Assembly: GCA_008000375.1 (NCBI GenBank)
Contig: SMOI01000272.1
Span: forward strand, 1-42,051
Direction: 5' to 3'
Length of the DNA stretch: 42,051 nt
From: Poteriospumella lacustris
Taxonomy: Eukaryota; Sar; Chrysophyceae; Chromulinales; Dinobryaceae
A program made the position numbers and the translations under genes. Shown here piece after piece: positions 10,859 to 20,895 of the stretch. How positions within the stretch are numbered: the first letter of the stretch is position 1; every line of letters begins with the position of its first letter. The notes under the pieces were generated by a model, which was not told where the DNA came from, ran no database searches, and was given only the letters and a program-made list of their open reading frames with translations.

Positions 10859-11848
10859 TTACTTCTTGCCAACGGTGGTGTAGGTAGGATCGTTGGAGAT
10901 GTTGCAAGTGTTCTGGCCGTAGGCGAGGCGGATGTAGCCGTTCTCACCCCAGCTGGATCCCCACGAGTTACGAACCTTCCAGTAACCACCGGTGGAAGCA
11001 TCAACACCAACAGCTTGGACGCAGTGATCGACGTCTTGGCCGCAAGTGGTCATGATACCACCAGTGTAAGAGTTCCAGCTGGACGCATCCAAGCAGACAG
11101 AAAGAGGACCAGTGGACTGCACGTAGGCAGCCATGTTGGACTCGCCGCTGAGGGAGGTGAATCCGCTGACGGTGATGACAGACTGGGAAAGATCAACGGC
11201 GCAAGTGCCGGTCTTGCCGTAGTAGGACGTGTAAGGATAGTCCGACTCCTGGACAATACCACCGGCAGACTTGACGTAGGCGTACGCGACCTCGGTCCAG
11301 CCACCGTTGCAGCCGTAAGCCTTAGTGGCACACTGGGTGATTTGCTCAGGGGAGAGGATGTAAGAGGTACCCAATGTGCGCATGGAATCGGACTCGATTT
11401 GCTCGGTAGCAGAGAAAGCCCAGCACGAACCGCAGTAGCCCTGGTTCTTGACCGGAGTGGTGTAGACACCGGACCAGTCAACCAAACCCATGGTGGCATC
11501 AGGGGTACGAACAGAGGAGTCAACCTTGCGATCAGTAGAGCGCATTCTGATGTCGGAGGTCAACAACTGGGACTCGAACTCGGCCTGGCTCAAGTGGGAG
11601 AACTTGGTGATACCGTGAACGGCGCTTCCACCTGACTTTCTCTCGGCCTCGTTTCTGTTGTCAGCCATTCTCAGGTTCTCCAAGAAGTGACCGAAACGGT
11701 GAGACTCCTCCTCCATAGTGGAGAACTCCTGACGGAACTCACGCTTGAAGCTCTCCCACATGTACTTCTGTTGGACAGGGTCCTCAGGGAAAAGCTTGGC
11801 GTTGGCAGCAGCCAAGACTGCAAGGGCAACAACAGTCTGGTAGATCAT
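10859..11848 (-). CDS. Papain-family (C1A) cysteine protease, cathepsin L-like
   Basis: Single-exon preproprotease of 329 residues, typical length for cathepsin L-like enzymes. Residues 1-17 are a signal peptide. An I29 inhibitor prodomain follows, with an ERFNIN-like helix and HGITKFSHLSQAEF (residues 78-91), close to the GNFD-region consensus. The mature enzyme starts near residue 120. The catalytic site is complete: Gln136, Cys142 in NQGYCGSCWAFS, His275 in DVDHCVQAVGV and Asn294 in VRNSWGSSWG. The CNGG motif of cathepsin L-type enzymes is at 180-183. It probably acts in lysosomes or food vacuoles, or is secreted. The lack of introns and the codon choice, unlike the GC-saturated neighbours, suggest high expression. 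Substrate preference cannot be read from the sequence. Confidence 0.95.
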   Translation of the reverse strand: MIYQTVVALAVLAAANAKLFPEDPVQQKYMWESFKREFRQEFSTMEEESHRFGHFLENLRMADNRNEAERKSGGSAVHGITKFSHLSQAEFESQLLTSDIRMRSTDRKVDSSVRTPDATMGLVDWSGVYTTPVKNQGYCGSCWAFSATEQIESDSMRTLGTSYILSPEQITQCATKAYGCNGGWTEVAYAYVKSAGGIVQESDYPYTSYYGKTGTCAVDLSQSVITVSGFTSLSGESNMAAYVQSTGPLSVCLDASSWNSYTGGIMTTCGQDVDHCVQAVGVDASTGGYWKVRNSWGSSWGENGYIRLAYGQNTCNISNDPTYTTVGKK

Positions 11849-13250
11849 TCTTAGCTAAGGAGTGGCGTCGAGATGGAAATCGAATCGATTCTGATTCCCG
11901 GGCTTCTCGTGACAGAGAGAGAAAGGCGCCAAAGATCGTGACTTTCGAATGTCGCCGAAGGCTTGGGACGGGGGAGGCCAATCACTGGCGACTCGACGCG
12001 ATTTTCGTCCGTGCGTCATGTGCGAACGGCCGTACGATCTTCAACCGGCACATCGCTGGGGCGGTGGTTCTCCCATCGTCGCGTCCTCTGAGCGGGGCAA
12101 GTTTTTGCAATGCATAATACATTCTTCTTCGGGTTAGTGGAATTCGCAACAAGTGCTTTTGTCTGAGGAGAAGAGATTGGGGCGACTAAAGTGTGCTTGG
12201 ACAAAGGATTCGCTGGATTGGAAAGCTAATGCTTATTTTGAAGAGTTGGTTGCCTTCGCCTTGTTGGAAACGAAGCAGAAGGTGGAAAACTGTCGACGCT
12301 GTACCTCTTTTTCAAGGGCCTTCCCTTCGCAGTGCAATTTTTCGATGGATTCGAAGAGATGCCCATGCCCTTGCTCCTCCCGAACAAACCGTCCCCGCCG
12401 CAAAATTCAATTCGACCACAGGGGTCGCTTTCTTCTAACACTCACAATTGGTCTTCTCTTTCCAATCTCACAAATGACTTTCGTGCATTTGCTGTGGTAG
12501 ACAACGCATTCCATCTATTGTTCGTCGTCCTGGTTTGTTCGACTTCGGAGTGATCTCCCCGCTGGCATAAGATGACGACGGCGGCGGTCCCTCCTTCCTC
12601 ACACTCTCTCACAACCAAACAACACACCGCACAGCAATGTCTCTCAAGTCCCTTCTTTACAATTTATTTGCTCTTCAATGCCCTTCCCCTGAATAGAACA
12701 ACATCTTGTCTGGGTTGTCTCTTGTCACGGTGTTTGTCTTCACACTAGAACAGAGCTACGAGAAGCAACATAGGTTCGGCGTTGTCCGCGAATGTTCTGA
12801 CTGTCATCATCCTCATGGACTTCATCCTGACTCTCAGGCGCAATACCAAGCAGGTAAGAATGGTGTTTGATGTACTGCGAAAGAAACGGAAGAATTTAAC
12901 AACTGAGCACTTGGATGCCGATTGCATTCGCCAGAACTTTATGCTTGCAAGCCAACGGACGCACCTGGTAGAAAGGAGCAGAGGAGCAGTGCTGTACACA
13001 TACTGTACCTAGCGCACACTCTCCGGTGCTCACCGTGATTTCATTCATCACCATCAGACGGCGGCCAAAGATGGGTAAAAGATGAAACGCTTTGGAGGTC
13101 GGCGGCGTTTGTCTGAACCGCAACCGTAACCGGTAACATAACCTGCCCCGGTCACCGGTAACACCCCACGATTATTCCACCAACAGGAAGACAATCGACA
13201 GCTTTTCCCAGTGTGGCATTTCCAGATATACATATTTAATCAGGGAGGAA
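11849..13250. other. 1.4 kb without a firmly identified gene; candidate small exons
   Basis: This stretch runs from the protease start to the kinesin start and has moderate GC. Two parts look partly coding on the plus strand. First, 12145-12553 reads as a Trp/Lys-rich segment (KCAWTKDSLDWKANAYFEEL) that continues in a second frame (GLPFAVQFFDGFEEMPMPLL) if a 35-nt GT...AG piece at 12285-12319 is removed. Second, 12700-12853 ends at a perfect donor (CAG/GTAAGAATGG) and in one frame gives a hydrophobic run followed by SYEKQHRFGVVRECSDC. An acceptor at 12934 would continue it. No start codon fits cleanly and I recognise neither family, so no CDS is called. Confidence 0.3.
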
Positions 13251-16200
13251 ATGGCAGACAGTGAAGGCCCTGCTCCTGCCGCAATGGCCCGGACGCAGTC
13301 CACTCGGGATGCTTTGGCGAGTGCCGGCACAAAATCGAAGGTCCACCGATCAGCGTCGATGTCGGCTATGCCAAAGACAGGATCATCATCCGCGGCTGCT
13401 TCTGCTGCAAGTTCAGCGAACCATATTCGAGTTGCAGTGCGTTGTCGGCCCCTCAACGCCGATGAAAAGGCCAAAAGCACGCTCACTGCGATTTCATCTG
13501 ATATCGAAAACAACACAATCATGGTCAACTACCAAAGCGTAGGGAAGAAAGTGAACAAATCGGTTCAATTCGACAAGGTGTTTGGCGTCTATTCCCGCCA
13601 GCAGGAGGTCTACGACGCGATGGTGCGCCCCGTAGTGGACGAAATGCTCTCCGGCTACAACTGCACCATCTTCGCATGTAAGTCACCGACACTTGGGCTA
13701 TCCGACGGCCTTATCTGAAGTGTCTATGGGTGGGCTATAGATGGTCCAACCGGAACTGGCAAGACGCACACCATGGAGGGCGACATTCGCAACGAAGACA
13801 CGTGGGGCATGATTCCCCGCGCGGCGCGGACCATCTTCGAGACGCTGTCGGACGCTCGCTTCGACTTCAACCTGAAGGTGTCGTATTTGGAGCTATGTAC
13901 GTGAGCTCGACGCCGTTGGTTGTGCTGCCGTGTGTCACTGACTGGTCGCGTGCTGACGTAGACAACGAGGAGCTGCGCGACCTGCTGAACACGTCGGTGG
14001 AGAAGCCCAAGCTGCGTCTTCAGGAGGACGTGAATCACACCGTCGTGTGCAAGGGCCTGGAGGAGCATTCGGTCAACACGGTGGAGGTGTGCATGGATCT
14101 GCTGCGACGCGGCTCTCGCGAGCGCCAGACGGCCGCGACCTTCTCGAACCACAACTCGTCGCGGTCGCACTCGATCTTCACGTTCAAACTGCTCGTGCGC
14201 GAGACCGTTGCCGTAGGCGAGGAGGTGATCAAGACGGGTCAGCTGAACCTCGTCGACTTGGCCGGCTCCGAGTGCATCGGCATCTCCGGCTCGCGCGGAG
14301 ACATGGCGGTGGAGGCGGGCAACATCAACAAGTCGCTGCTGACGCTCGGCCGCGTCATCTCCGCGCTCGTCGACGTCCAGCCACACATCCCCTACCGCGA
14401 CTCGAAGCTCACGCGCCTGCTGCAGGACTCGCTGGGCGGGCGCGCGAAGACGTCGATCATCGCGACGGTGTCGCCGTCGGTCGTGTCGCTGGAGGAGTCG
14501 CTGTCGACGCTCGACTACGCCGCTCGCGCTCGCTTCGTGAAGAACCAGCCGACGATCAACTCGACGTCGCAGGCGAAGCACGTGATGAAGGACCTGCACT
14601 ACGAGCTGGAGTCGATGCGGTCGCAGCTGCAGATCGCGCGCGACAAGAACGGCGTGTACATGGACCCGCGCGAGTACGAGGACCTCATGAACAAGCTCGC
14701 GGCGCAGACCCTCGCGCTGCAGGAGGCCGAGACGACCATCGCTGTGCGCGACCAGGAGATGAAGGTGCTGCAAGACCGGCAGCAGGACTTCCTCGACCAA
14801 ATCGCCGCGCTCACGAAGCAGAACGAGGCGCTGACGCTGCAGGTGCGGCGCCTCGTCGAGGAGAACGCCGCGCTCGGCCAGCGCCTGGGCGCCATGTACG
14901 TGCACACGCAGACGCAGCGCCAAATCGTCGTCGAACAGGCGCAGACCGAGACGCGGCTGCGCGCGCAGGCCGAGGCGCTGCAGACGGCGCTGCAGGCGCG
15001 CGAGTTGGACGTCGAGCGGCTCTTGGCGCGCGTGCAGGCGCTGGAGGCGCAGGAGGCGGCGCGGCAGCAGCAGGGCCAGGCGCTGGCGACGCACGTGTCG
15101 CAGGGCCAGGACGAGCTGCAGCGGCAGATCGCGCAGCTGCAGGAGACGAGCTCGACGCACCAGAGCCACGTGCAGGACCTGCTGCAGCACCTGCAGCGGC
15201 AGTCCGCCGCCTGGCAGGAGCAGGCCGCCGCCGCGTTCCAGACGCTGCTCGTCGACAAGCTGCAGACGCAGCTGCTGCAGGGCGACTTCGGCGCGTTGGA
15301 CGCGCAGCTGCGACAGACGATGCCCGCCGCGCTGGCGACGTACGCGGCGGACGTGACGCGGACGGTCGACGAGCTGGCGCAGCAGTGGCAGGGCTGGCTG
15401 GGCGCCGGCGTCGCGCAGGTCGCCGCGCTGCAGTCGCAGCTCGAGAGCCAAGCCGGCCACCTCGCCGCGACGCAGAGCTTCGTGCAGACGCAGTCGCAGG
15501 AGCTGCAGACGCTCGTCGCGACGTGGAGACAGGCGCAGCAGTCGCGCGCGCAGGAGGCGACGCAGGCCGCCGGCCGCTACGTCAGCGAAATGGACGCGCA
15601 CGTGACCACGTCGCGGGCCGCCGTCGCCGCGCAGACGCAGGCGGCCCAAGCGCAGTTCGCGCAGCAGCTGTCGCAGCTCCAGTCGCAAGTGGCGGCGATG
15701 TTCGGCGAGATCGCGCAGCAGTACAGCGGCCTCTGCACCGCCGTCGTGCAGACCACCGACGCGCAGCACGGCGCGTCGCAGCAGCTCGCGACGACGCACG
15801 CCGACACGTGGCGTGCGCTCGTTGCGCAAGAGCACCACGCGCAGGTCGTGGCGAGCCTCGAGACGCTGGACGCCTGGCGCGCAGACCACACGACGCAGGT
15901 GCTCGACGCCGCGCGGCTCGGCGGCGCCGTCGCGGTCCGCGACGCGCTCGCGCAGCGCGACCTGCCGGCCCTCGCGACGCACCTCGCGACCCAGCGCGAC
16001 ACCGTTGTGCCGCAGCAGCAGGCGGCGGTCCAGTCGGGCGTGTCTGCCTGGTCGCAGGGCGCGACGCAGGCGCTGCAGACGGCGACGGCGCAGCTCGCGA
16101 CGGCGACGACGCACGCCACCGAGCTGCAGTCGGAGCTGACGCTGCAGCGCGACACGCAGCAGGAGGCGCTGGGGGCGCTGCTCCGCACGCACCAGGACGG

Positions 16201-16573
16201 CGTCGACAAGGAGGTGTTCTCGACGCAGGAGCAGTTCCTGGCGCTGTCAGAGGCGCAGACGGGCGTCGTGGCCGCCGCGCGGCAGCACGTCGACGCCTTC
16301 GCGACGCAGCTGCGCACTGACCTCGCGCCCCACCGCGGCGACACGCCGCTGCACTTCGCAGCGTCCGAAGACGTCGTGTTCACGGCGACGCGGCCGATGG
16401 ACGAGATCGTCGAGGCCGTCGTGGCCGACTTCGTCGAGCACGACCAGAGCGACGCCTCGTGGCGCGCCGTGCTCACGCGCGACGACGTGGCGCCGCGCGA
16501 CTTGCAGGCGCTGCCCGCCATCGTCGCGCGGCTCACCAAGACCGCGCTGGCCAACTCCAGCGACCCGCAGTAG
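13251..16573 (+). CDS. Kinesin-5 (BimC/Eg5/KIF11-type) motor
   Basis: Three exons (13251-13677, 13741-13896, 13962-16573) with 63- and 65-nt introns encode 1064 residues. The motor domain starts near residue 58 (HIRVAVRCRPLN). It has the P-loop AYGPTGTGKT (144-151 for GPTGTGKT; Pro replaces the usual Gln), switch I NHNSSRSH (257-264) and switch II DLAGSE (293-298). The first intron interrupts the P-loop codon for Tyr, which confirms the splice. After the neck comes the kinesin-5 hallmark IARDKNGVY, then a stalk of about 550 residues very rich in Gln, Ala and Leu. Near the C-terminus, DTPLHFAASEDVVFTATRP sits where the BimC box is expected. Kinesin-5 is a plus-end homotetramer that slides spindle microtubules apart. 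The tail is GC3-saturated and intronless. It converges on the TLC gene. Confidence 0.92.
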
Positions 16574-16702
16574 CCTGGCTGCGGCGCGAATCCTGTTTAG
16601 CGTCTGTTTAGGTGCCAGTCGACACGTGTAGAGCGCCGCCCGCGAGGCGCGGCGGTGTGAATCGTCCGTTTCGTTAATTGTGCGTGTGCGTGTCGGCCGC
16701 GG

Positions 16703-16710
16703 TATGTACA
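16703..16710 (-). promoter_or_regulatory. TGTACATA 3' motif, TLC-domain gene
   Basis: On the minus strand this UGUANAUA-type element lies 120 nt after the stop of the TLC-domain gene. Confidence 0.35.
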
Positions 16711-16829
16711 GAGGGCGGTCTAGCTACAGCGTGTGGCGGTACAGAAGGAAAGGAGGCACCGGCGGCAGCGCGGGGCGAGCGGCGAGCGGCAGGGGGGTCC
16801 GTCGCGTCAGTCGCGGTGGGGCGGCGGTG

Positions 16830-17684
16830 TCAATCGCGCGCCACCTTCTTCGCGTCGCGCTTCTTCGACCCGCCGCGCAGGCGCTGGAAGGTCGTGCGCA
16901 CGATGATCGTGCCCCAGTACCACTGCAGCAGGCCGATGGGCACCATAGGTAGCCGCGCCCAGCCGAGCTGGTCGGCGTCGGGCACGAGCTGAATGGCGAA
17001 GAAGACGATGGGCAGGTGCAGCGCGCGCACCATGAGGAAGGCGAAGGCGAAGAGCAGCTCCAGCGCCGTCACGAACCAGTGGCTCTTCCAGCCGGCCAAG
17101 CGAAGCAGCCACGCCACGTTGAAGAAGATGTTCGTTGTGTCTGCGAGGAGCAGGTGCGGGATGTAGCGGCAGAAGTGCCCCGGCGCCCACAGCGACGAGA
17201 GCACGATCCACAGCGTCAGCACGTGGTGGACGATGTATTCGTAGTTCTTCAGCCACATTTGGGGGATGGCGAAGCAGATCGTGTCGCCGATGAAGTAGCC
17301 GATGCAGAACGCCGAGATCGTCGCCTCCAGCGGCGCGTACTGCACCGCCGCCAGCTGTGCCTCCGTGCGGAAGAAGTCCTGAACGACGTGCAGCCAGGCG
17401 CGAGGCACCATTGCAAAGTGATGGACGAGACACGCCAGATAGGCGGGGTACTCTCGGCGCTTGCGCTCATCCAAGGACGCGTGCCACTTGGGGTACAAAT
17501 ACGCTGTGACGCGGGGGATCGCCAGGTGCAAAACGGTGAAGAAGAGCGACCACATGAGGATTTTCGCCTCGAAGTGCGGCAAGACGTCAATGCCGCGCAG
17601 TTCGTCGTGAGGCGGCACGAGTCGGAACACATATTTAACATATTCACTGGGGAAATTGAGTAGTTGAGTAACGGAGGTTGCCAT
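16830..17684 (-). CDS. TLC-domain membrane protein (TLCD4/TMEM56-like)
   Basis: Single-exon protein of 284 residues with at least six hydrophobic segments in the TRAM-LAG1-CLN8 pattern. These include a first span (ILMWSLFFTVLHLAIP), ISAFCIGYFIGDTICFA, and the family signature YEYIVHHVLTLW with the paired histidines. They are followed by LLLADTTNIFFNVAWLLR, LELLFAFAFLMVRALHLPIVFF and a last span before a basic tail ending SKKRDAKKVARD, which could be a dilysine-type ER signal. It lacks the homeobox and Lag1p motif of ceramide synthases and is short, so a TLCD4-like role in lipid or membrane homeostasis fits better than acyl transfer. It is divergent from the fucosyltransferase gene, with about 420 bp between the starts. 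Confidence 0.8.
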   Translation of the reverse strand: MATSVTQLLNFPSEYVKYVFRLVPPHDELRGIDVLPHFEAKILMWSLFFTVLHLAIPRVTAYLYPKWHASLDERKRREYPAYLACLVHHFAMVPRAWLHVVQDFFRTEAQLAAVQYAPLEATISAFCIGYFIGDTICFAIPQMWLKNYEYIVHHVLTLWIVLSSLWAPGHFCRYIPHLLLADTTNIFFNVAWLLRLAGWKSHWFVTALELLFAFAFLMVRALHLPIVFFAIQLVPDADQLGWARLPMVPIGLLQWYWGTIIVRTTFQRLRGGSKKRDAKKVARD

Positions 17685-18103
17685 TGTTGCGTCGCGGTCT
17701 ATGGAAGGCGCTCGCGTCGATCTAGGTCTATGATAGCCTCAAACAAGAAGCCCAAGAAGCAATAGCAAAGTGCAACTGGTCGTCTGAGGACATCGAAGTC
17801 CAAGTGCCTCGCGGCAGGTCGCAGGAAGGGAAAACGTCATCGCCGTCGTCGCCTCCGCCGCCTTCTCAACTGTCCACGCTCCCACACCCCCAAACACCCA
17901 GACAACTCTGGGTCAGACAGAGAGTCCGTTGGGGTTTACCCGTTGCGACATAATAGGAGCCGGGTATCCGACAAAATCTCCGTCAGCTGCCTGTTGCCTG
18001 TTGCTGTGCCGGATGATGTCCGTGCAAAGATCATAACTGTAAACGACTTGCAGAACGGCGAAGTCGAAGCTTTGGTCTGTGGATAGGTTTGATTGATCCA
18101 CCA
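17685..18103. promoter_or_regulatory. Shared divergent promoter region (TLC protein / FUT8-like)
   Basis: This 419-bp gap lies between two divergent start codons. It is mixed in composition with a C-rich run around 17880-17905. I see no ORF or RNA gene. Confidence 0.45.
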
Positions 18104-19734
18104 ATGATGGCCCTTCTTTGGTGCATGTTGATTCTCGTGTGGATGGAATTGGGATGGACGGCACCCCAGCTTCCAACCTCGAATGCCTCCCAACCAACTC
18201 CGCTCTCTGCCTGCCTTGATACCGTACTGTCTCTCACACAGTCTTGTGAGAATGACAATAAGGCCTACGCAACATTGATGGGTCATACGTCTGGATTTGG
18301 GTCTGAGTTTTTGGCCTATTTGATGAATTCGCTGTTTACGGCGATGATCAACAATCGGCGCTTGGTTTTCTTGCGATCGAAGCGCCCGTGGGAATACGAC
18401 TGCGCCAACAAGGCCGCATGGGGCTGCTATTTCACGATGGGTGCCTGCGAGGACAACCTCGTCGACCCCGCTGGCATCGATCTGTCCAAGTTCATGGAAT
18501 ACCATCGCTTTCCCCGCGACTCCGGCTCCGAGTTCATCGCCCGTGAGTCACTCATCAACTTCCAGGACCAAGATGCCCCGCATCATTTAGAAAAAGCACA
18601 AAACCTCATTAAAGAAGCTTATGCGGAGAAAATTCCGGAGATTGCGTCCGTCTGCGATATGAGCGCCGCTCAGTTCAAGAACAACAAGAACGGCGACAAG
18701 TTCTCGGTGACGACTCTGGCGGGTTTGCTGGCCAACAAACTGTACCAAGTGACGGATGAGATGCAGGGCTACGTCGATCATGCGAACCAGTTGTACTACA
18801 CTCTCTTCTCGCGGCGAAAAGTGCCGCTGTCCCCGCTGCGCGACTCGGTGAAGCCCCAGAAGATGGCCACCTTCGCGCACCACGCCCTCGGCCACAGCCG
18901 CGGTGTGCCCACCAAGCATATCACGCGCCCACCGCTGTACCACTACGCCGCCATTCAGTTGCGGCTCACCGACAAGAAGTACGAGACGCCGGACTCCGTC
19001 TGGCCGCTCATCTCGAACATGCAAATCGTCGCCAGAAACGTCCTGCTCATGCTCCGCGACTACCAGCAGTACTACCCGCAGCACCCGCCGCTCACGAACA
19101 TCTTCATCGGTAAGCGACGACTGCTCCTTCTTCGTTTCATTTGCTCGTGGTCTGATGTGCGTGTCCTTCAGCGACCGACAACTGCACCGCCGCGGGAGAG
19201 CTGGCGCACTTCATCCGCCACACGCCGGTGTCGTCCCTGCCAGCCTATCGTCGGGTGATTCCTGGTTTCCCTGTGCCTCCGCCGGCCACGGCTCCTCCTC
19301 CCGGCTCGTCAGACACGTCGCCTGACCGGTTTTTCTTCCTGGGGGCGTGCTTTCAGGCGGATGGCGCGACGATGGTCGCTGAGAAGCGCAACTGGAACCC
19401 GCGCGACGAGCACGGCGGCAACTACGTCAGTCCCCCGCCAAACGTCACCAAGTACCTGTCCTCTCATGGCAAGACAGCTGCCGTTCGCAATGGGACCAAG
19501 CCTGGCGCAGTGTCCATGGCGGCTGAAGACCACCGACCCAGTGCGAACACGCAGCGCGTCATGGCGGACATCGACATGCTCCGTCACGGCGCCGTCTTCA
19601 TGGGCTCCTTCTACTCCAACCTCGTGCGCCTCGTCCACTACCTGCGAGCCCCGACCCAGCACCAGTTCTCGTATCACCTGCTCATTGACGACAAGGACTT
19701 CGAGGACCGCGAGCGGATGAAGAACCACTTCTAA
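18104..19734 (+). CDS. FUT8-like (GT23-related) fucosyltransferase
   Basis: Exons 18104-19109 and 19172-19734, with a 62-nt intron (GTAAGC...CTTCAG), give 522 residues. The N-terminus (MMALLWCMLILVWMELGW) is a signal peptide or signal anchor. GFGSEFLAYLMNSLFTAMINNRRLVFL and the cysteine-bearing WEYDCANKAAWGCYF resemble the start of the FUT8/NodZ catalytic fold. HYAAIQLRLTDKKYE matches the position of the GDP-fucose-binding HVRRTDK loop, although one arginine is lost. ATDNCTAAGEL after the intron and ADIDMLRHGAVFMGSFYSNLVR match the last two conserved blocks (DIxxLxxxxxxxxxxxSxxxR). The enzyme is expected in the Golgi or ER lumen and transfers fucose to N-glycans or another glycan. The acceptor is unknown, and the altered arginine motif means activity should not be assumed. 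Confidence 0.75.
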
Positions 19735-19749
19735 CGCCGGCGCGCCTGT

Positions 19750-19757
19750 TGTACATA
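19750..19757 (+). promoter_or_regulatory. TGTACATA 3' motif, FUT8-like gene
   Basis: UGUANAUA-type element 15 nt after the stop codon. Confidence 0.4.
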
Positions 19758-20682
19758 TCCATTAACGATCGAACATTGCTTGTTGAGCTAGTCACAGTCT
19801 GATTCAAGAGTTACTGATGTTATCTTATCATGAGCACATTCGTTATAGTCTACATTCTTCTTGGTTCATTCTCATTGGTCATCGACGATGTGGCAGTGTC
19901 GGAACTCGAGTAATGCGCAGCGCGATCTACAACACAGAAACGACGACATAAGTACAGCGTTCACAACAGATTGGAGGTGTAAAGAGAGGATAAATGGGAT
20001 ATGAGTCGCTGTAAAAGTACTCAGTTGCAAGAGATAAAACTCAACCAAGCGTGGAGGCGATCCGACGGTTTGTCTGTCCGCTGCCACTTCCGAAGAAGTG
20101 ACGATTTGACTTTAGCGTGACATTTTTTCAGCCAATCCCATCCGAATACTGCCTCTCCATAAAGAAGAGGAGATTCTTGAGACTGAATGGAATTTATTGC
20201 ACGCAAAACAAAACAATGCAAAAAGGGTACAAGAAAGGGACTACGTTCGTTCGTGCTTCTCAGAGATTTTGATTTTCAGTTTGATTGATTAGCGCGCAGT
20301 GTCGTGAAACAACCTCGCAATCGGAGTTTACTGTCCATCATCGACACACTCATAGCCCAGTCCAACCCCCCAAAAAGCAAAACAAAGAAAGAGTCAAAAG
20401 ATTGTGACTTACCATGCACAAACCACATCAACGCCACTGCGAAAGTCTTGCGATCATTGCAGCATCGCTACTTGCTCAGATAAGGAGCAACATTCGCATC
20501 CTCCTCACCCCACAGGAGGCTCAATAGATTGTGATAGCTGCATGATGATATCCAGTTCGAAAAGAGAGTCGATCTCTCTGCGCAAGGTCGCAGGTCGTGT
20601 GTGGCTGCCACCGTCGGCCGCCGGTGTCGTTTGTGTGTCGCCTCCCAAACGCCCACACCTGGTTGGGTAAATGGGAAGTCTG

Positions 20683-20707
20683 TGTGTTTGTGTGTTTGTG
20701 TGTTTGG
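20683..20707. repeat. (TGTGTTTG)n microsatellite
   Basis: About three uninterrupted copies of an 8-bp unit, upstream of the USP gene and outside any supported coding exon. Confidence 0.7.
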
Positions 20708-20895
20708 GAGGCCTCGCTTCTCGCTTCGTCGCTGTCGCGGAGGCTTTTGCTTTTCGTTCTTTTGTTCACCTTTCGTTGGGAAAAGAGTGAACATAGAGAC
20801 GTCCGACACAACAAGATTGGGGAAAGAATCGTGCGATTTATGTATCTTTAGAAGAATAGCAAAGTGAGTCGGTGGCTGACGCATTTGGGCTTACC

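Larger units (their letters stand above)
19735..20895. other. 1.16 kb intergenic region, possible small minus-strand exon
   Basis: It begins with the fucosyltransferase 3' flank (TGTACATA at 19750). On the minus strand, a consensus donor (CATG/GTAAGTC, at about 20415) ends a short open stretch coding KTFAVALMWFVH. An acceptor near 20331 would continue to a stop at about 20266. Another minus-strand stretch (20021-20221) reads as a Lys/Trp-rich peptide. Neither has a family I recognise, so these are reported only as hints. A (TGTGTTTG)n microsatellite lies at 20683-20707. Confidence 0.35.

Noticed and set aside
13724-16192. 822-codon minus-strand ORF opposite kinesin-5
   Set aside because: It is an antisense shadow of a secure kinesin gene, with low-complexity Arg/Leu composition.
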